From a virus: DNA of 49,120 nt. Numbering within the stretch: position 1 is the first letter of the stretch; each line of letters opens with the position of its first letter. The DNA lies in IMG/VR virus record IMGVR_UViG_3300037285_000249, positions 1 through 49,120 of that record. One strand, given 5' to 3'. Under the pieces are notes generated by a model. It saw only the letters and a list, made by a program, of their open reading frames with translations, did not search any database and was not told the DNA's origin. Both the position numbers and the translations under genes were made by a program. Below, piece after piece: positions 32,933 to 41,358 of this stretch.

Positions 32933-34342
32933 ATGACTGACAAGAAATTACCAAGCGAAACATTTTGCATCCTGCCATGGGTGCATCTCAGCACCAGACC
33001 TGATGGCCAAGTAAGGGTTTGCTGTACAGCCAACGCCAGCAGCGTAGGTCCCACCAATGATAAAGTTCATGGTGGCAGTGTGGGCGTACTCAAGGACGAA
33101 AATGGCAAGCCCAACAACTTAAATGTCAGCGACTTTGAAACAGCATGGAACAGCACTTACATGCGCAATGTTCGCAAGCAGATGTTGGCAGGTGAAAAGC
33201 CAGCCAGTTGTATGAAATGTTACAAAGAAGAAGAAGCAGGGCACAACAGCAAGCGCATGTGGGAAACCAGATACTGGGGCGAGCGTGTAAACTTAGACGA
33301 ATTATTGGAAAACACTGATGAAGACGGCAGCGTGCCTGCACAATTGGCCTACATTGATTTGCGCTTTGGTACAAAATGTCAGCTGGCCTGTGTGATGTGC
33401 AGTCCGCACGACAGTTCAGGTTGGATCAAAGAACACACTAAAATGCATCCACAGGTAAAAAACAAAGCCCTCAAAGAAACAATGGGATGGCAGGACAAAG
33501 GCAGCACCAACGGTAGCAGCTATAACTGGCACAAGCAAAACCCCACATTCTGGAAACAGTTCTATCAACAAGTACCACACATGAAGCAATTGTATTTTGC
33601 TGGTGGTGAAAGTTTAATTATTGATGAACATTACGAAATTTTAGAAGAAGTGATCAGGCAAGGACACGCTGGTAACATGGAGTTACGTTATAATTCCAAT
33701 GGTGTGGAATGGCGCGACGACTTGTTTGATCTTTGGAAACATTTCAAGCTGGTGCGGTTTCATTACAGTGTTGATGACATTGGTGAGCGCAATGAGTATG
33801 TTCGTTATCCCAGCAAGTGGGATCGCACCAACGAAGTGTTCCACATATTAGATTCACAAACTGGTGACAATGTGGAAATTACAGTCGCATGCGCTGTGCA
33901 AGCACTCAACATATATTACATTCCAGATTTTATTAAATGGAAGTTAACCCAAGGCTTCAAGAAAATAAACATGTGGCCATTTGGTGCAGGTGGTGTCAAC
34001 TACCATTTCGTATACCACCCACCACACTTGAATGTCAAGTCATTACCCAACTGGTTCAAAGACGAAGTTGAACGCAAGTATGAAGAATTTTACCCATGGT
34101 GGGAAGCCAATTGGGAGTTGGGTGTGCCCAGCTGGCACACGGGTAAAGTTGATTATGAAACATGGCGTGAAGCCAGTTATGGTATTCCCAGACTACAGGG
34201 CATGGTTAACTTTATGAAAAGTGAGGATTGGAGTCAACGCATGCCAGAACTCAAAGAGTATATTGCACTTATTGACAAGACACGTGATTTGGACTTTGCA
34301 AAAACCTATCCAGAGATGAAGGGAATTTTTGATGACGAATGA
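32933..34342 (+). CDS. Radical SAM protein with N-terminal twitch domain
   Basis: The 469-residue protein has the N-terminal segment ETFCILPWVHLSTRPDGQVR then VCC, and PASCMKCYKEEEAG. The core has RFGTKCQLACVMCSPHDSSG (C149, C153, C156) and YFAGGESLIIDEH, a GGES form of the GGEP motif. It ends LDFAKTYPEMKGIFDD, like the C-termini at 8778 and 37586. A long insertion around 165-200 (WKEH...MGWQDKG) is not seen in the shorter members. Chemistry unknown. It is the first gene after its own late promoter, and its stop is overlapped by the next radical SAM gene. Confidence 0.88.
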   Translation: MTDKKLPSETFCILPWVHLSTRPDGQVRVCCTANASSVGPTNDKVHGGSVGVLKDENGKPNNLNVSDFETAWNSTYMRNVRKQMLAGEKPASCMKCYKEEEAGHNSKRMWETRYWGERVNLDELLENTDEDGSVPAQLAYIDLRFGTKCQLACVMCSPHDSSGWIKEHTKMHPQVKNKALKETMGWQDKGSTNGSSYNWHKQNPTFWKQFYQQVPHMKQLYFAGGESLIIDEHYEILEEVIRQGHAGNMELRYNSNGVEWRDDLFDLWKHFKLVRFHYSVDDIGERNEYVRYPSKWDRTNEVFHILDSQTGDNVEITVACAVQALNIYYIPDFIKWKLTQGFKKINMWPFGAGGVNYHFVYHPPHLNVKSLPNWFKDEVERKYEEFYPWWEANWELGVPSWHTGKVDYETWREASYGIPRLQGMVNFMKSEDWSQRMPELKEYIALIDKTRDLDFAKTYPEMKGIFDDE

Positions 34343-35657
34343 TTGGTTACACTGTCCCATGAGCTATGCAGTGTATAAGTTTCAACCAGAAATTGGTGAA
34401 TTCTCTGCATGCTGCGATGCAACTGCCTATAAATTTGACTTAGAACTATTTCAATCACTAGGCAGTGACTATTTTGAAAAGCACCCAAAATTAATTAAAC
34501 GCAAGGCTGCACTATACAATAATCAACGACATGGTGATTGTACACAATGCTGGAAAAAAGAAGACACTGGACTCACTAGTATGCGACAGCAGCAAGGCCC
34601 AGAGTACACTATGCTGGCAGGCAACGAAGATTTGTCTTTCCAGTCAGCATATCCAGGACGCATTGAGATGTGGATGAACAGCACTTGTAATTTAGGGTGT
34701 TTTATGTGCCATCTAGGCAACTCAAACACGCTACGCAAAATATGGCATAGTGATCGTGACTCATTTGGCAACGATGGCAAAGGGTTTACCCAGTATGTTA
34801 ATAATTCAGAGTATATGCAAAATGACCAGCATCAACTATTTGTAGATGCCATTTTAGAGTTTACAACCAAGCATATTCGTGAAGCCAGGATAAACGATTT
34901 AACTATTGCGTATTTGGGAGGAGAACCCACACTACATAGTGAAATGTATGACCATGCTGACCATTTTATTGAAGCAGGACGGCAATCTATAAAAGATGGT
35001 AAGAAGTTGGTAATTGAGTTTACCACCAACGGTACAAGTAAAGACAAATTGAACGAACGCTTTTATCGTATGTTTGCAAAATATAAAGCTGCTGGATGGC
35101 AAGTGTGTATGAAGTTAAGCCAAGATGCGGCAGGGTCTTATGCACAAGTACGTCACGGCGCAGATTTTGAACAGATCAAGCGTAATTTTGGCAACTGGAT
35201 GTCTGCTGATTCAGATGTAGATCAAGTGGATAGCTTTTCAGTTATCAGTGCGCTGAATTTACCTTATATTGATGTGATGGCAGAATACATTGAAGAAGTA
35301 GTGCATGCAAAATACAGTCCCAACAAACATCTGTCTATACATTTTAACACTCTTATTGATCCTGCATGGATGCAAGTCAAACATGTACCTAAACGCTTCG
35401 TCACACACCCTGCGGCCACAGCTGATAAAATATTCACAGGGCTGTCCAACAAGTATAATAATTTGACTTATAACCAGAGTTTATTTAAAAATATCGTCAG
35501 CAACACTGTAGACACAGTGTCTGCAGTAGATGCCAAATATTTCTTTGATAACTTAGACTATGTAAATACAGTATACCAAAAAACTTATCCGGCGTGGGAT
35601 TTCTTTAGTACATTTCCACACTTAAATGAGTATGCAACAGAATATGGGATTAAATAA
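34332..35657 (+). CDS. Radical SAM protein with N-terminal twitch domain
   Basis: I used the ATG at 34332, overlapping the previous gene by 11 bases, giving 441 residues. The N-terminal part has MSYAVYKFQPEIGEFSACCD and GDCTQCWKKEDTG, matching the CC and CxxCxxxE of the N-twitch type. The core has MWMNSTCNLGCFMCHLGNSN (C119, C123, C126), IAYLGGEPTLHSEMYDHAD, VIEFTTNGTSKDKLNERF and KLSQDAAGSYAQVRHG. It ends TYPAWDFFSTFPHLNEY. Reaction unknown. Its TAATG stop overlaps the next radical SAM gene, so three members of the family are coupled. Confidence 0.88.
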   Translation: MTNDWLHCPMSYAVYKFQPEIGEFSACCDATAYKFDLELFQSLGSDYFEKHPKLIKRKAALYNNQRHGDCTQCWKKEDTGLTSMRQQQGPEYTMLAGNEDLSFQSAYPGRIEMWMNSTCNLGCFMCHLGNSNTLRKIWHSDRDSFGNDGKGFTQYVNNSEYMQNDQHQLFVDAILEFTTKHIREARINDLTIAYLGGEPTLHSEMYDHADHFIEAGRQSIKDGKKLVIEFTTNGTSKDKLNERFYRMFAKYKAAGWQVCMKLSQDAAGSYAQVRHGADFEQIKRNFGNWMSADSDVDQVDSFSVISALNLPYIDVMAEYIEEVVHAKYSPNKHLSIHFNTLIDPAWMQVKHVPKRFVTHPAATADKIFTGLSNKYNNLTYNQSLFKNIVSNTVDTVSAVDAKYFFDNLDYVNTVYQKTYPAWDFFSTFPHLNEYATEYGIK

Positions 35658-36910
35658 TGGGCTTGTGTGCAATCGACGATAAAACAGAAAAACAATTGAT
35701 GGTAATCTGGGACTTGGGCCGGCGCTGCACATTTGCGTGCAGCTATTGTCCACCCCACCGCAAAAACAATTGGAGTGAGACAGCTGGACTGGACGAACTA
35801 ATTGCCACTGCTGACAGTCTTGAGCGTTATAGTGAAATTTATAACGACAAGCGTGATAAAAAATTCCGTGTCGCTGCCAGCTTCACTGGTGGTGAACCCA
35901 CCGTTAATCCAGCCTTCTTTAAGTTCTTGGAATATCTGCAGGTGAATTATCCACATTGGAAACGCACACTAACAACCAACGGTTTTTATTCTGATCGCAA
36001 GTTGCGCACAGTTATGGCCAACACAAATTTTACAACTGTGAGTTGGCACTGCGAAGGCACACCCCCACAAAAGGCACAAGTGTACAAAAATCTACAAACC
36101 ATGCTGGATGAAGGTTATGGTTTTAAAATCAACATCATGTTTCATGAACAGGACAATTACTTTACTGAATGTGTGGAATTAGCAAAATGGTGTGATGATA
36201 ATGGTGTGGGCTATACACCACGTGTTATTGGCGATCAAGGTGACATCAAGCAAGGCCTCAAAGACAAAACTGTACATGAATACACCCCTATACAATTGGC
36301 ATGGATGAAAAATTACTGGGCAGCTAAAAAACTCAAGCATGCCAAGCCTGCACATGAAGCAAGTGACATGTTGACACGCCCAGAAGAGGTGGACGCCCGT
36401 CCAAAGACAAATCAAAAGAGTGTGGGACAAAAAATTGGCCGGCCGTGTTGTGGCGGTAGAGAGTTGGATCTCAAAGATGACGACACATGGACAACTGGTT
36501 CGTTTGTAGAGAACAACAACTTCAAAGGATGGAGTTGCATGATTAATTGGTATTTCCTGTACATCCATCAGGAAGTAAATCAAATTTGGCATCACCAAAC
36601 CTGCCAAGTAAACATGGAAGGTGAGATTGGACCAATATGCAAGGTCAGTGAATTTGACCAGTATTGCGATCAACTACAAGCAACAATGGACACAGGCGAG
36701 ATTCCATATATCACCTGTCCAAAATCACATTGTGGGTGTGGGTTATGTGTGCCCAAGGCAAAAAATCCAGCATTAGCTGAGGCAATCTTTGAAAGCCATG
36801 CACCTGGAATCACACCTGTGCCCATGGAAATGAAGGAAATTAACACCAAAGGCACATTGAAGAATGTGGTGTATAAATTTGACGAGGACAACGGTAATGA
36901 AACTATCTGA
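35657..36910 (+). CDS. Radical SAM protein with Cys-rich C-terminus
   Basis: The 417-residue enzyme carries VIWDLGRRCTFACSYCPPHR (C24, C28, C31), ASFTGGEPTVNPAFFKF and TLTTNGFYSDRKLRTVMANT near the front. The C-terminal region has RPCCGGRELDLKDDD, FKGWSCMINWYFLYI, QTCQVNMEGEIGPICK and ITCPKSHCGCGLCVPKAK. At least nine cysteines are spaced to hold one or two further Fe-S clusters, as in SPASM enzymes. Unlike the N-twitch members, the core is at the N-terminus. It overlaps the QueC-like gene by 14 bases, so the two are made together; a shared pathway is possible. Confidence 0.88.
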   Translation: MGLCAIDDKTEKQLMVIWDLGRRCTFACSYCPPHRKNNWSETAGLDELIATADSLERYSEIYNDKRDKKFRVAASFTGGEPTVNPAFFKFLEYLQVNYPHWKRTLTTNGFYSDRKLRTVMANTNFTTVSWHCEGTPPQKAQVYKNLQTMLDEGYGFKINIMFHEQDNYFTECVELAKWCDDNGVGYTPRVIGDQGDIKQGLKDKTVHEYTPIQLAWMKNYWAAKKLKHAKPAHEASDMLTRPEEVDARPKTNQKSVGQKIGRPCCGGRELDLKDDDTWTTGSFVENNNFKGWSCMINWYFLYIHQEVNQIWHHQTCQVNMEGEIGPICKVSEFDQYCDQLQATMDTGEIPYITCPKSHCGCGLCVPKAKNPALAEAIFESHAPGITPVPMEMKEINTKGTLKNVVYKFDEDNGNETI

Positions 36911-37586
36911 CAACAATGGACAAACCATAGACTTTCTTATACCAGATGAAACCAAAACCATCGGGGTGAATTGCAGCGGCGGAGCCGACAGTGCCATACT
37001 ATTGTATATGGTGTGTGAATATATAAAAACACATAAGATGGAAACATCAGTGGCTGTACTCACATGCGCCAACGATGCAAAGCACAGATGGAATGCTCGC
37101 AAAGCTGCTGATGTGATAAATTATACTATTGATCGATTACAATGGAATCAAATTGACATCCATTATGCTTACTACCGTTCACGACAGGAAACCACACACT
37201 TTCATAAAGTAGAAGGTGAATTATTTGATGACAATAGAATTGATATGCTGGTAGCTGGTATTACTGCCAACCCCAAACTTCAATCCATGGTGGTCAACAG
37301 TGCAGGTGAAGCAGTGGACCTTGCCGTAGATGCGTTAACGGTACGCAATGTAGATGCACAACCTGTGGACTTTAACAGTCGTTATGTTACACCGTTTGTC
37401 AATGTTGACAAGAGATTTGTTGCCAGTATGTATCAACAATATAATGTGATGGACTTGCTGGATCTCACACGCAGTTGCGAATCACTACCTGACGCAGGTA
37501 CACCATTCGATCCGGAATTTGAAAAGAATCCTTGCGGACTTTGTTGGTGGTGCCTGGAGCGTAAATGGGCATTTGGGAGATTTTAA
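36897..37586 (+). CDS. QueC-like ATP-pyrophosphatase
   Basis: The ATG at 36897 overlaps the upstream stop and gives 229 residues. It has TIGVNCSGGADSAILLYMV, whose SGGADS (27-32) is the PP-loop that binds ATP, and near the end TRSCESLPDAG, then NPCGLCWWCLERKWAFG. C194, C213, C216 and C219 match the zinc site of QueC (7-cyano-7-deazaguanine synthase: one Cys, then CxxCxxC). QueC turns 7-carboxy-7-deazaguanine into preQ0 with ATP and ammonia. The middle is diverged, and no queD, folE or queE partner is evident. It could make a different ATP-activated amide or nitrile. I am sure of the fold, less of the substrate. Confidence 0.7.
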   Translation: MKLSDNNGQTIDFLIPDETKTIGVNCSGGADSAILLYMVCEYIKTHKMETSVAVLTCANDAKHRWNARKAADVINYTIDRLQWNQIDIHYAYYRSRQETTHFHKVEGELFDDNRIDMLVAGITANPKLQSMVVNSAGEAVDLAVDALTVRNVDAQPVDFNSRYVTPFVNVDKRFVASMYQQYNVMDLLDLTRSCESLPDAGTPFDPEFEKNPCGLCWWCLERKWAFGRF

Positions 37587-38797
37587 TGGCAGGCGACAAA
37601 TTTATATGCAGTAAAATGTTCACAGACATGAACATCAAGTTTCCATATGATGGACTAAAAAATTGCTGCAAGTCAACTGATTATATTATTTCTGACGACG
37701 AACTAGATGCTCTTAGTCGTGAAGGCAAAAATGTGTTGACGCACAACGCAGAATATCAACGCCGCAAACATGAAATGGTGGTTAATAATCAGCTGCCTGA
37801 TCGCGGATGTGATACATGCATCCGCACAGAACCAAATTCACTATTCAGAAGTTGGAATATTTGGCGTGATGATTTACCCAGTAACGAACAGTTATTAAAC
37901 GGTGATAATTTTACAACATATGAGTTTGTATTGTCAAGTGCATGCGATTTGAAATGTGTGTATTGCTCTGAAGATGACAGCACCAGCTGGGCCAAAGAGC
38001 TGGGCGTACCTGTTAACAAAGGCAACACCAAGTGGAAAGATAAAATTTTAGCAGACTTAATCACACATTTGAAGGCCAAACAATACATTGCTGGCAAAGA
38101 TTATTTCTTTTTCTTCTCAGGTGGTGAGCCCACGTACAATACAGAAACGTTGCCATTAATTATGGAAATTATTGATATTGTGCCTGCCCCCACTATTATT
38201 ATTAGCACCAACATTAATATGAAATTAAAAATAATGGATAGGTACCTTTCAGCAGTACAGGATAATCCAAATGTACAGTGGACTTTTGATTGTAGTATTG
38301 ATGATATTGGGGCGCATGCTGAGGCTGTACGATACGGGCTCGACTGGGACAGGGCAATAGCAAACATAAGGCGGATAATGGAACAGCCCAACGCAAAAGT
38401 TAGAATCAGCCCCACAGTTAATATGTACAGCTTACCGCAAATGTTTGCATTTGTCAAGTATTTTCACGAACTATTCATAGAATGTAATAGAGCAGATTCA
38501 AGTATTTTTAATTTTAATATGGTGCAAGAAGATAATCTCAGTCCTTGGAGCATGCCATTAGAATATGCTCCAATATTAGATGCTGCTATTGAATATTGTG
38601 AGGTTCACAATCTTAAGTTTGCAACACATTTACGGAACGTGCAAAGACTAATTGGTACTAAAATTAACCGTACAACAGTGACTCATGTAGAAGCAAAATG
38701 GAGTTATTTTATGGCTCGTCGACCAGATACTGACTGGCCTGCACTATTCCCCCATATTGAAGATATTATTACAACCTTAAAATTAGTCAAGGATTGA
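37586..38797 (+). CDS. Radical SAM protein with N-terminal twitch domain
   Basis: I chose ATG 37586 (TAATG overlap) because GGGAG lies eight bases upstream; an ATG at 37565 would add seven residues. The 403-residue protein has FICSKMFTDMNIKFPYDGLK then NCC, and GCDTCIRTEPNSLF. The core has SSACDLKCVYCSEDDSTSWA (C120, C124, C127), FFFFSGGEPTYNTETLPLI and WTFDCSIDDIGAHAEAVRYG. The end is DWPALFPHIEDI. It is the last of the plus-strand run and ends in a 15-base tail-to-tail overlap with the SGNH gene on the other strand. Confidence 0.87.
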   Translation: MAGDKFICSKMFTDMNIKFPYDGLKNCCKSTDYIISDDELDALSREGKNVLTHNAEYQRRKHEMVVNNQLPDRGCDTCIRTEPNSLFRSWNIWRDDLPSNEQLLNGDNFTTYEFVLSSACDLKCVYCSEDDSTSWAKELGVPVNKGNTKWKDKILADLITHLKAKQYIAGKDYFFFFSGGEPTYNTETLPLIMEIIDIVPAPTIIISTNINMKLKIMDRYLSAVQDNPNVQWTFDCSIDDIGAHAEAVRYGLDWDRAIANIRRIMEQPNAKVRISPTVNMYSLPQMFAFVKYFHELFIECNRADSSIFNFNMVQEDNLSPWSMPLEYAPILDAAIEYCEVHNLKFATHLRNVQRLIGTKINRTTVTHVEAKWSYFMARRPDTDWPALFPHIEDIITTLKLVKD

Positions 38798-39433
38798 CGC
38801 TACGACAGTGGCGGCGAACATTGCATGAGATTTTGGTCCTTGATGTGGTGAACCACTCCCTGCATCACAGCCAATGTCTATAATGCAACTATCCCAATAC
38901 GCATCACATATTTTATCCTGCCATACTGGATTGGTAACCTTGGTATATTTGATATATTCTCTGTGTCTGCAGGCATCTGCAAACCTAATGTGATATTGAA
39001 TAGCATTGTAGTTTAAAAAATAAAATATATGATCAATGGCCTCAGCCTCCATTTTCAGCAGGTGCTGCTCGCCTAATAAGTCATAAAAGCAATCAGTGTT
39101 GTGAAGATGAGCTGGCTGATTTATTCCTGGTTGAATATTTGAGGGGCTAGTACCATCAGAATACACTGTATACCGTCCAAAATATGTCATTAATACTACT
39201 GCTATATCACCTGGTTGCCATGAAAAATGTATGATGTCATGCATTATGCCGTATGTACTATTACCAGGATAGGCAGCGTTTACCACAGGCAATGACATGG
39301 AATTGCCAACAATTGCTGGCCATGCAAATTTACTGGCAACTTTTCCAGCGTTGCTACCATCAGCACTAATACAATCTGACAGGCCCTGACCATATGTGTT
39401 GCTGCACCCAAAGGCAATTATACGATGTATCAT
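38783..39433 (-). CDS. SGNH-hydrolase-type protein
   Basis: The 216-residue protein has HRIIAFGCSNTYGQGLSD (block I, nucleophile Ser in GCSNTYG), LPVVNAAYPGNSTYGIMH (block II), IAVVLMTYFGRYTVYSDG (block III region) and SGSPHQGPKSHAMFAATVV (block V with His). GCSxTYGxGL proteins are common in modification clusters of marine phages. It is the only minus-strand gene between two plus-strand runs. The late-type box lies so close to the ATG that the message may start at the start codon, and no ribosome-binding site is seen. Likely deacylase or acyltransferase on a glycan; substrate unknown. Confidence 0.72.
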   Translation of the reverse strand: MIHRIIAFGCSNTYGQGLSDCISADGSNAGKVASKFAWPAIVGNSMSLPVVNAAYPGNSTYGIMHDIIHFSWQPGDIAVVLMTYFGRYTVYSDGTSPSNIQPGINQPAHLHNTDCFYDLLGEQHLLKMEAEAIDHIFYFLNYNAIQYHIRFADACRHREYIKYTKVTNPVWQDKICDAYWDSCIIDIGCDAGSGSPHQGPKSHAMFAATVVASILD

Positions 39434-39438
39434 GCCAA

Positions 39439-39445
39439 TATTTAG
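39439..39445 (-). promoter_or_regulatory. T4-type late promoter box (CTAAATA), close to start codon
   Basis: CTAAATA reads on the minus strand from 39445 to 39439 and is separated by five bases from the ATG at 39433. T4 spacing would put the first transcribed base on the A of the ATG, as at 18104/18110. Confidence 0.5.
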
Positions 39446-39480
39446 CCATAAGTAATGCTATAACATTATAGGAATATACA

Positions 39481-40035
39481 ATGAAAATATTAATCAGCGG
39501 CAACGCCCACGAGGGACTGAGTGCAGCCATAGGCAGGTTGTATCCTGACCAAGTGACGTTTGCCAGCCGTACCACAGGATACGAGTTAACCAATGATGCT
39601 GGCCGTGATGCATTTTGTGATTCAGCTGTTGACACAGACGTGATCATCATCTGCGCAGCACTGTGGAGATTTCAGCAAACTGTACTGCTGGAAGCTGTTA
39701 GCAAGCGTCTGCGCTCGGAGATGAAGTCTCCGCACATAATCGTCGTAGGTAGCACCACTGATCGTGTAAAGAATGGCAAACCCTGGTTGTACAATGCCGA
39801 AAAGAAGGCCTTGCGTGATTTCAGCAACACACTCAGCATAGGCGGAGTTTGGACTGATGGTTTGCCCAAGGTATCATACATCAGTTTTGGTACCTTGTCC
39901 AACAACCAACACAAACATCCAGACCGTAAATGTCTGGATATTGACGAAGCGGCTGGTTACATTCAGTGGTTGATTTCCCTACCCAAACATGTTAGTATAA
40001 ACGAAATAAGTATCGATCCCTTGCAAGGAGACTAA
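39481..40035 (+). CDS. Short-chain dehydrogenase-like protein
   Basis: A 184-residue Rossmann protein opening MKILISGNAHEGLSAAIGRL (GxxxGxx-I). It has TDVIIICAALWRFQQTVLLE, PHIIVVGSTTDRVKNG and WLYNAEKKALRDFSNTLS, whose Tyr-x3-Lys is the SDR catalytic pair. VSYISFGTLSN follows. It is about 60 residues shorter than a normal classical SDR, so substrate and cofactor sides may be reduced. A related short SDR lies on the minus strand at 45579-46067. TAGGA precedes the ATG. The small zinc-ribbon array starts eight bases after its stop, so both may share a transcript. Confidence 0.65.
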   Translation: MKILISGNAHEGLSAAIGRLYPDQVTFASRTTGYELTNDAGRDAFCDSAVDTDVIIICAALWRFQQTVLLEAVSKRLRSEMKSPHIIVVGSTTDRVKNGKPWLYNAEKKALRDFSNTLSIGGVWTDGLPKVSYISFGTLSNNQHKHPDRKCLDIDEAAGYIQWLISLPKHVSINEISIDPLQGD

Positions 40036-40042
40036 TTCGATT

Positions 40043-40228
40043 ATGCGGCATTATAAAATTCATCCCAGTCATTTGAGGAAATCTAAATACCCTCATGCAG
40101 GCGATATTACTTGTACCAAGTGCGGATTTCGCATGCTGGTGGCGTACTTCGACACTGCAGAAGGAAAGCTGCCATGTATTAAAAATGGCGGCAGGTTGAC
40201 AATCGTTATGCCCATGAAAGAAACATAA
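40043..40228 (+). CDS. Zinc-ribbon-like array protein 1
   Basis: First of twelve tandem paralogues, 61 residues. It carries the family pattern: H7-P-S-H10, C24-x2-C27, a third cysteine C45, and the closing strand RLTIVMPMKET. The HPSH box and the three cysteines could bind one zinc ion, and the closing strand would complete a small beta sheet. The GGAG before its ATG is the only separate ribosome-binding site of the array apart from those made by gene ends. Its stop overlaps the next ATG (TAATG). No database family is recalled with this exact pattern; role unknown. Confidence 0.75.
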   Translation: MRHYKIHPSHLRKSKYPHAGDITCTKCGFRMLVAYFDTAEGKLPCIKNGGRLTIVMPMKET

Positions 40229-40422
40229 TGCGTTATATGCACCCCAGTCATGAAGTAGAAACCAGTCATGAAGTAGAACTAAATGGGATCAGCACTGCGA
40301 GATGTAAGAATTGTAGTTGTTTTATATGGACACATCGCTCGGACGAGCTGCGACTGTTTGAACAACATTGCCTAAAAAATACCAAAAAGATAACTATAAT
40401 CTGGCCCAAGAAGGAACCATAA
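40228..40422 (+). CDS. Zinc-ribbon-like array protein 2
   Basis: Second copy, 64 residues, with H5-P-S-H8, C26-x2-C29 (plus C31), C48 and the closing strand KKITIIWPKKEP. It contains a perfect six-residue duplication near the front (SHEVETSHEVEL), so the second SH is a copy of part of the HPSH box. The end codons include AAGGAA, which serves as ribosome-binding site for the next copy. It is coupled on both sides by TAATG. Confidence 0.75.
   Translation: MRYMHPSHEVETSHEVELNGISTARCKNCSCFIWTHRSDELRLFEQHCLKNTKKITIIWPKKEP
40244..40279 (+). repeat. 18-bp tandem duplication within array gene 2
   Basis: The unit ccagtcatgaagtagaa plus one variable base occurs at 40244-40261 and again at 40262-40279. 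It encodes SHEVET/SHEVEL. The identity of 17 of 18 bases points to a recent slip or duplication event. Confidence 0.9.
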
Positions 40423-40610
40423 TGCTCCATCATCCCAGTCATGAAATAGACACATCTGTCCCAACTGAAATTGGGTCCTGTGTGCATTGTGATTTTATTA
40501 TGTGGCCACATGCCTGGCTGGATAAAAACCCTCACGACAGTCCGCAGTTTCGCCCTTGTCCCCAAAACACCAATACATTTACTATCATCATGCCCAAGAA
40601 AGAAACATAA
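40422..40610 (+). CDS. Zinc-ribbon-like array protein 3
   Basis: Third copy, 62 residues: H4-P-S-H7, C20-x2-C23, C46 and the closing strand NTFTIIMPKKET, the most typical version of the family ending. An in-frame extension upstream to 40368 exists, but the ATG at 40422 restores the family N-terminus and the TAATG overlap. The last codons (AAGAAAGAAAC) lead straight into the next start. Confidence 0.75.
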   Translation: MLHHPSHEIDTSVPTEIGSCVHCDFIMWPHAWLDKNPHDSPQFRPCPQNTNTFTIIMPKKET

Positions 40611-40813
40611 TGCCCCGACCTCGCAAAATCCATCCCAGCCACAACATGACCAGGGATACCGCTTTTCTGACCTTAGCTGGTGTTCCACCACGGCTTGGAG
40701 GTAGATGGTGTGAGTCGTGTCGTGAGCGTTGGATCACTCATCTACAACACCCTTGCAAACATAACACCAACACAATGACAATGACTATATTTTTGCCACG
40801 GAAACAAACATAA
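40610..40813 (+). CDS. Zinc-ribbon-like array protein 4
   Basis: Fourth copy, 67 residues: H8-P-S-H11, C34-x2-C37, C49 and the closing strand NTMTMTIFLPRKQT. The loop between HPSH and CxxC is about ten residues longer than in copies 1-3. It shares the C(K/P)HNTNT phrase with copies 3 and 10, evidence of common descent beyond the metal ligands. TAATG overlaps at both ends. Confidence 0.75.
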   Translation: MPRPRKIHPSHNMTRDTAFLTLAGVPPRLGGRWCESCRERWITHLQHPCKHNTNTMTMTIFLPRKQT

Positions 40814-40998
40814 TGGCGCATTACACTCATGATATGCGATACAATCCAGGATGTGATTGGGTTCAGTGCCAAAACTGCCGGATGTACGTGGCCAGGGAAG
40901 ATCAAGTATCAGAATTTAGGAAAGTGCACCTTAATCAAGTTTGTAAACATAGCATAGCTGGTGGGTTTCGTATACAGCTATTAAGGAAACAGCTATAA
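40813..40998 (+). CDS. Zinc-ribbon-like array protein 5 (diverged N-terminus)
   Basis: Fifth copy, 61 residues. The HPSH box is replaced by H3-Y-T-H6, so the two histidines keep their spacing. C19-x2-C22, C44 and the closing strand GGFRIQLLRKQL are kept; C14 is extra. It is the most diverged member but keeps size, spacing and TAATG coupling, so it is surely part of the array. Confidence 0.7.
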   Translation: MAHYTHDMRYNPGCDWVQCQNCRMYVAREDQVSEFRKVHLNQVCKHSIAGGFRIQLLRKQL

Positions 40999-41183
40999 TG
41001 AAACACTTTCGGCCGCACCCAAGTCATATCATAGACGATGTTGCCCATCCATTAATACTCTTGGGAATCAGTTGGTGTAAATATTGTCGCCGCCAGGATA
41101 CATCACTGGAAATTATGGGGCAGTGTACGCATTCCAAGTCATTTATGATCGTATTATCCCAGAAAGTCCGCGATGCAAATTAA
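40998..41183 (+). CDS. Zinc-ribbon-like array protein 6
   Basis: Sixth copy, 61 residues: H7-P-S-H10, C27-x2-C30, C43 and the closing strand KSFMIVLSQKVRDAN. The distance between CxxC and the third cysteine is the shortest in the array. It is followed by an 11-base overlap with copy 7, so coupling changes from TAATG to a longer overlap here. Confidence 0.72.
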   Translation: MKHFRPHPSHIIDDVAHPLILLGISWCKYCRRQDTSLEIMGQCTHSKSFMIVLSQKVRDAN

Positions 41184-41358
41184 AGTTATATATCATCCCA
41201 GCCACAATGTGGTTTACGATGAGCGGGCGCGATACTTGCCATGGTACTGTACACATTGCGGGGTGCCTATCACCATTGGCTCGATGCGCGGCCCGAAACC
41301 ATGCCCAGTAAATTGCCAAACAATAACTATTCAATTGCCAACAAAGGTGAACATATGA
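41173..41358 (+). CDS. Zinc-ribbon-like array protein 7
   Basis: Seventh copy, 61 residues: H8-P-S-H11, C26-x2-C29, C44 and the closing strand QTITIQLPTKVNI. An extra cysteine, C48, lies four residues after the third ligand, giving CPVNC and a possible complete four-Cys site. Its stop overlaps the next ATG (ATGA). Confidence 0.72.
   Translation: MQIKVIYHPSHNVVYDERARYLPWYCTHCGVPITIGSMRGPKPCPVNCQTITIQLPTKVNI

Noticed and set aside
40083-40089. CTAAATA within the first array gene
   Set aside because: It is inside the coding region with no properly spaced gene start downstream; probably chance.
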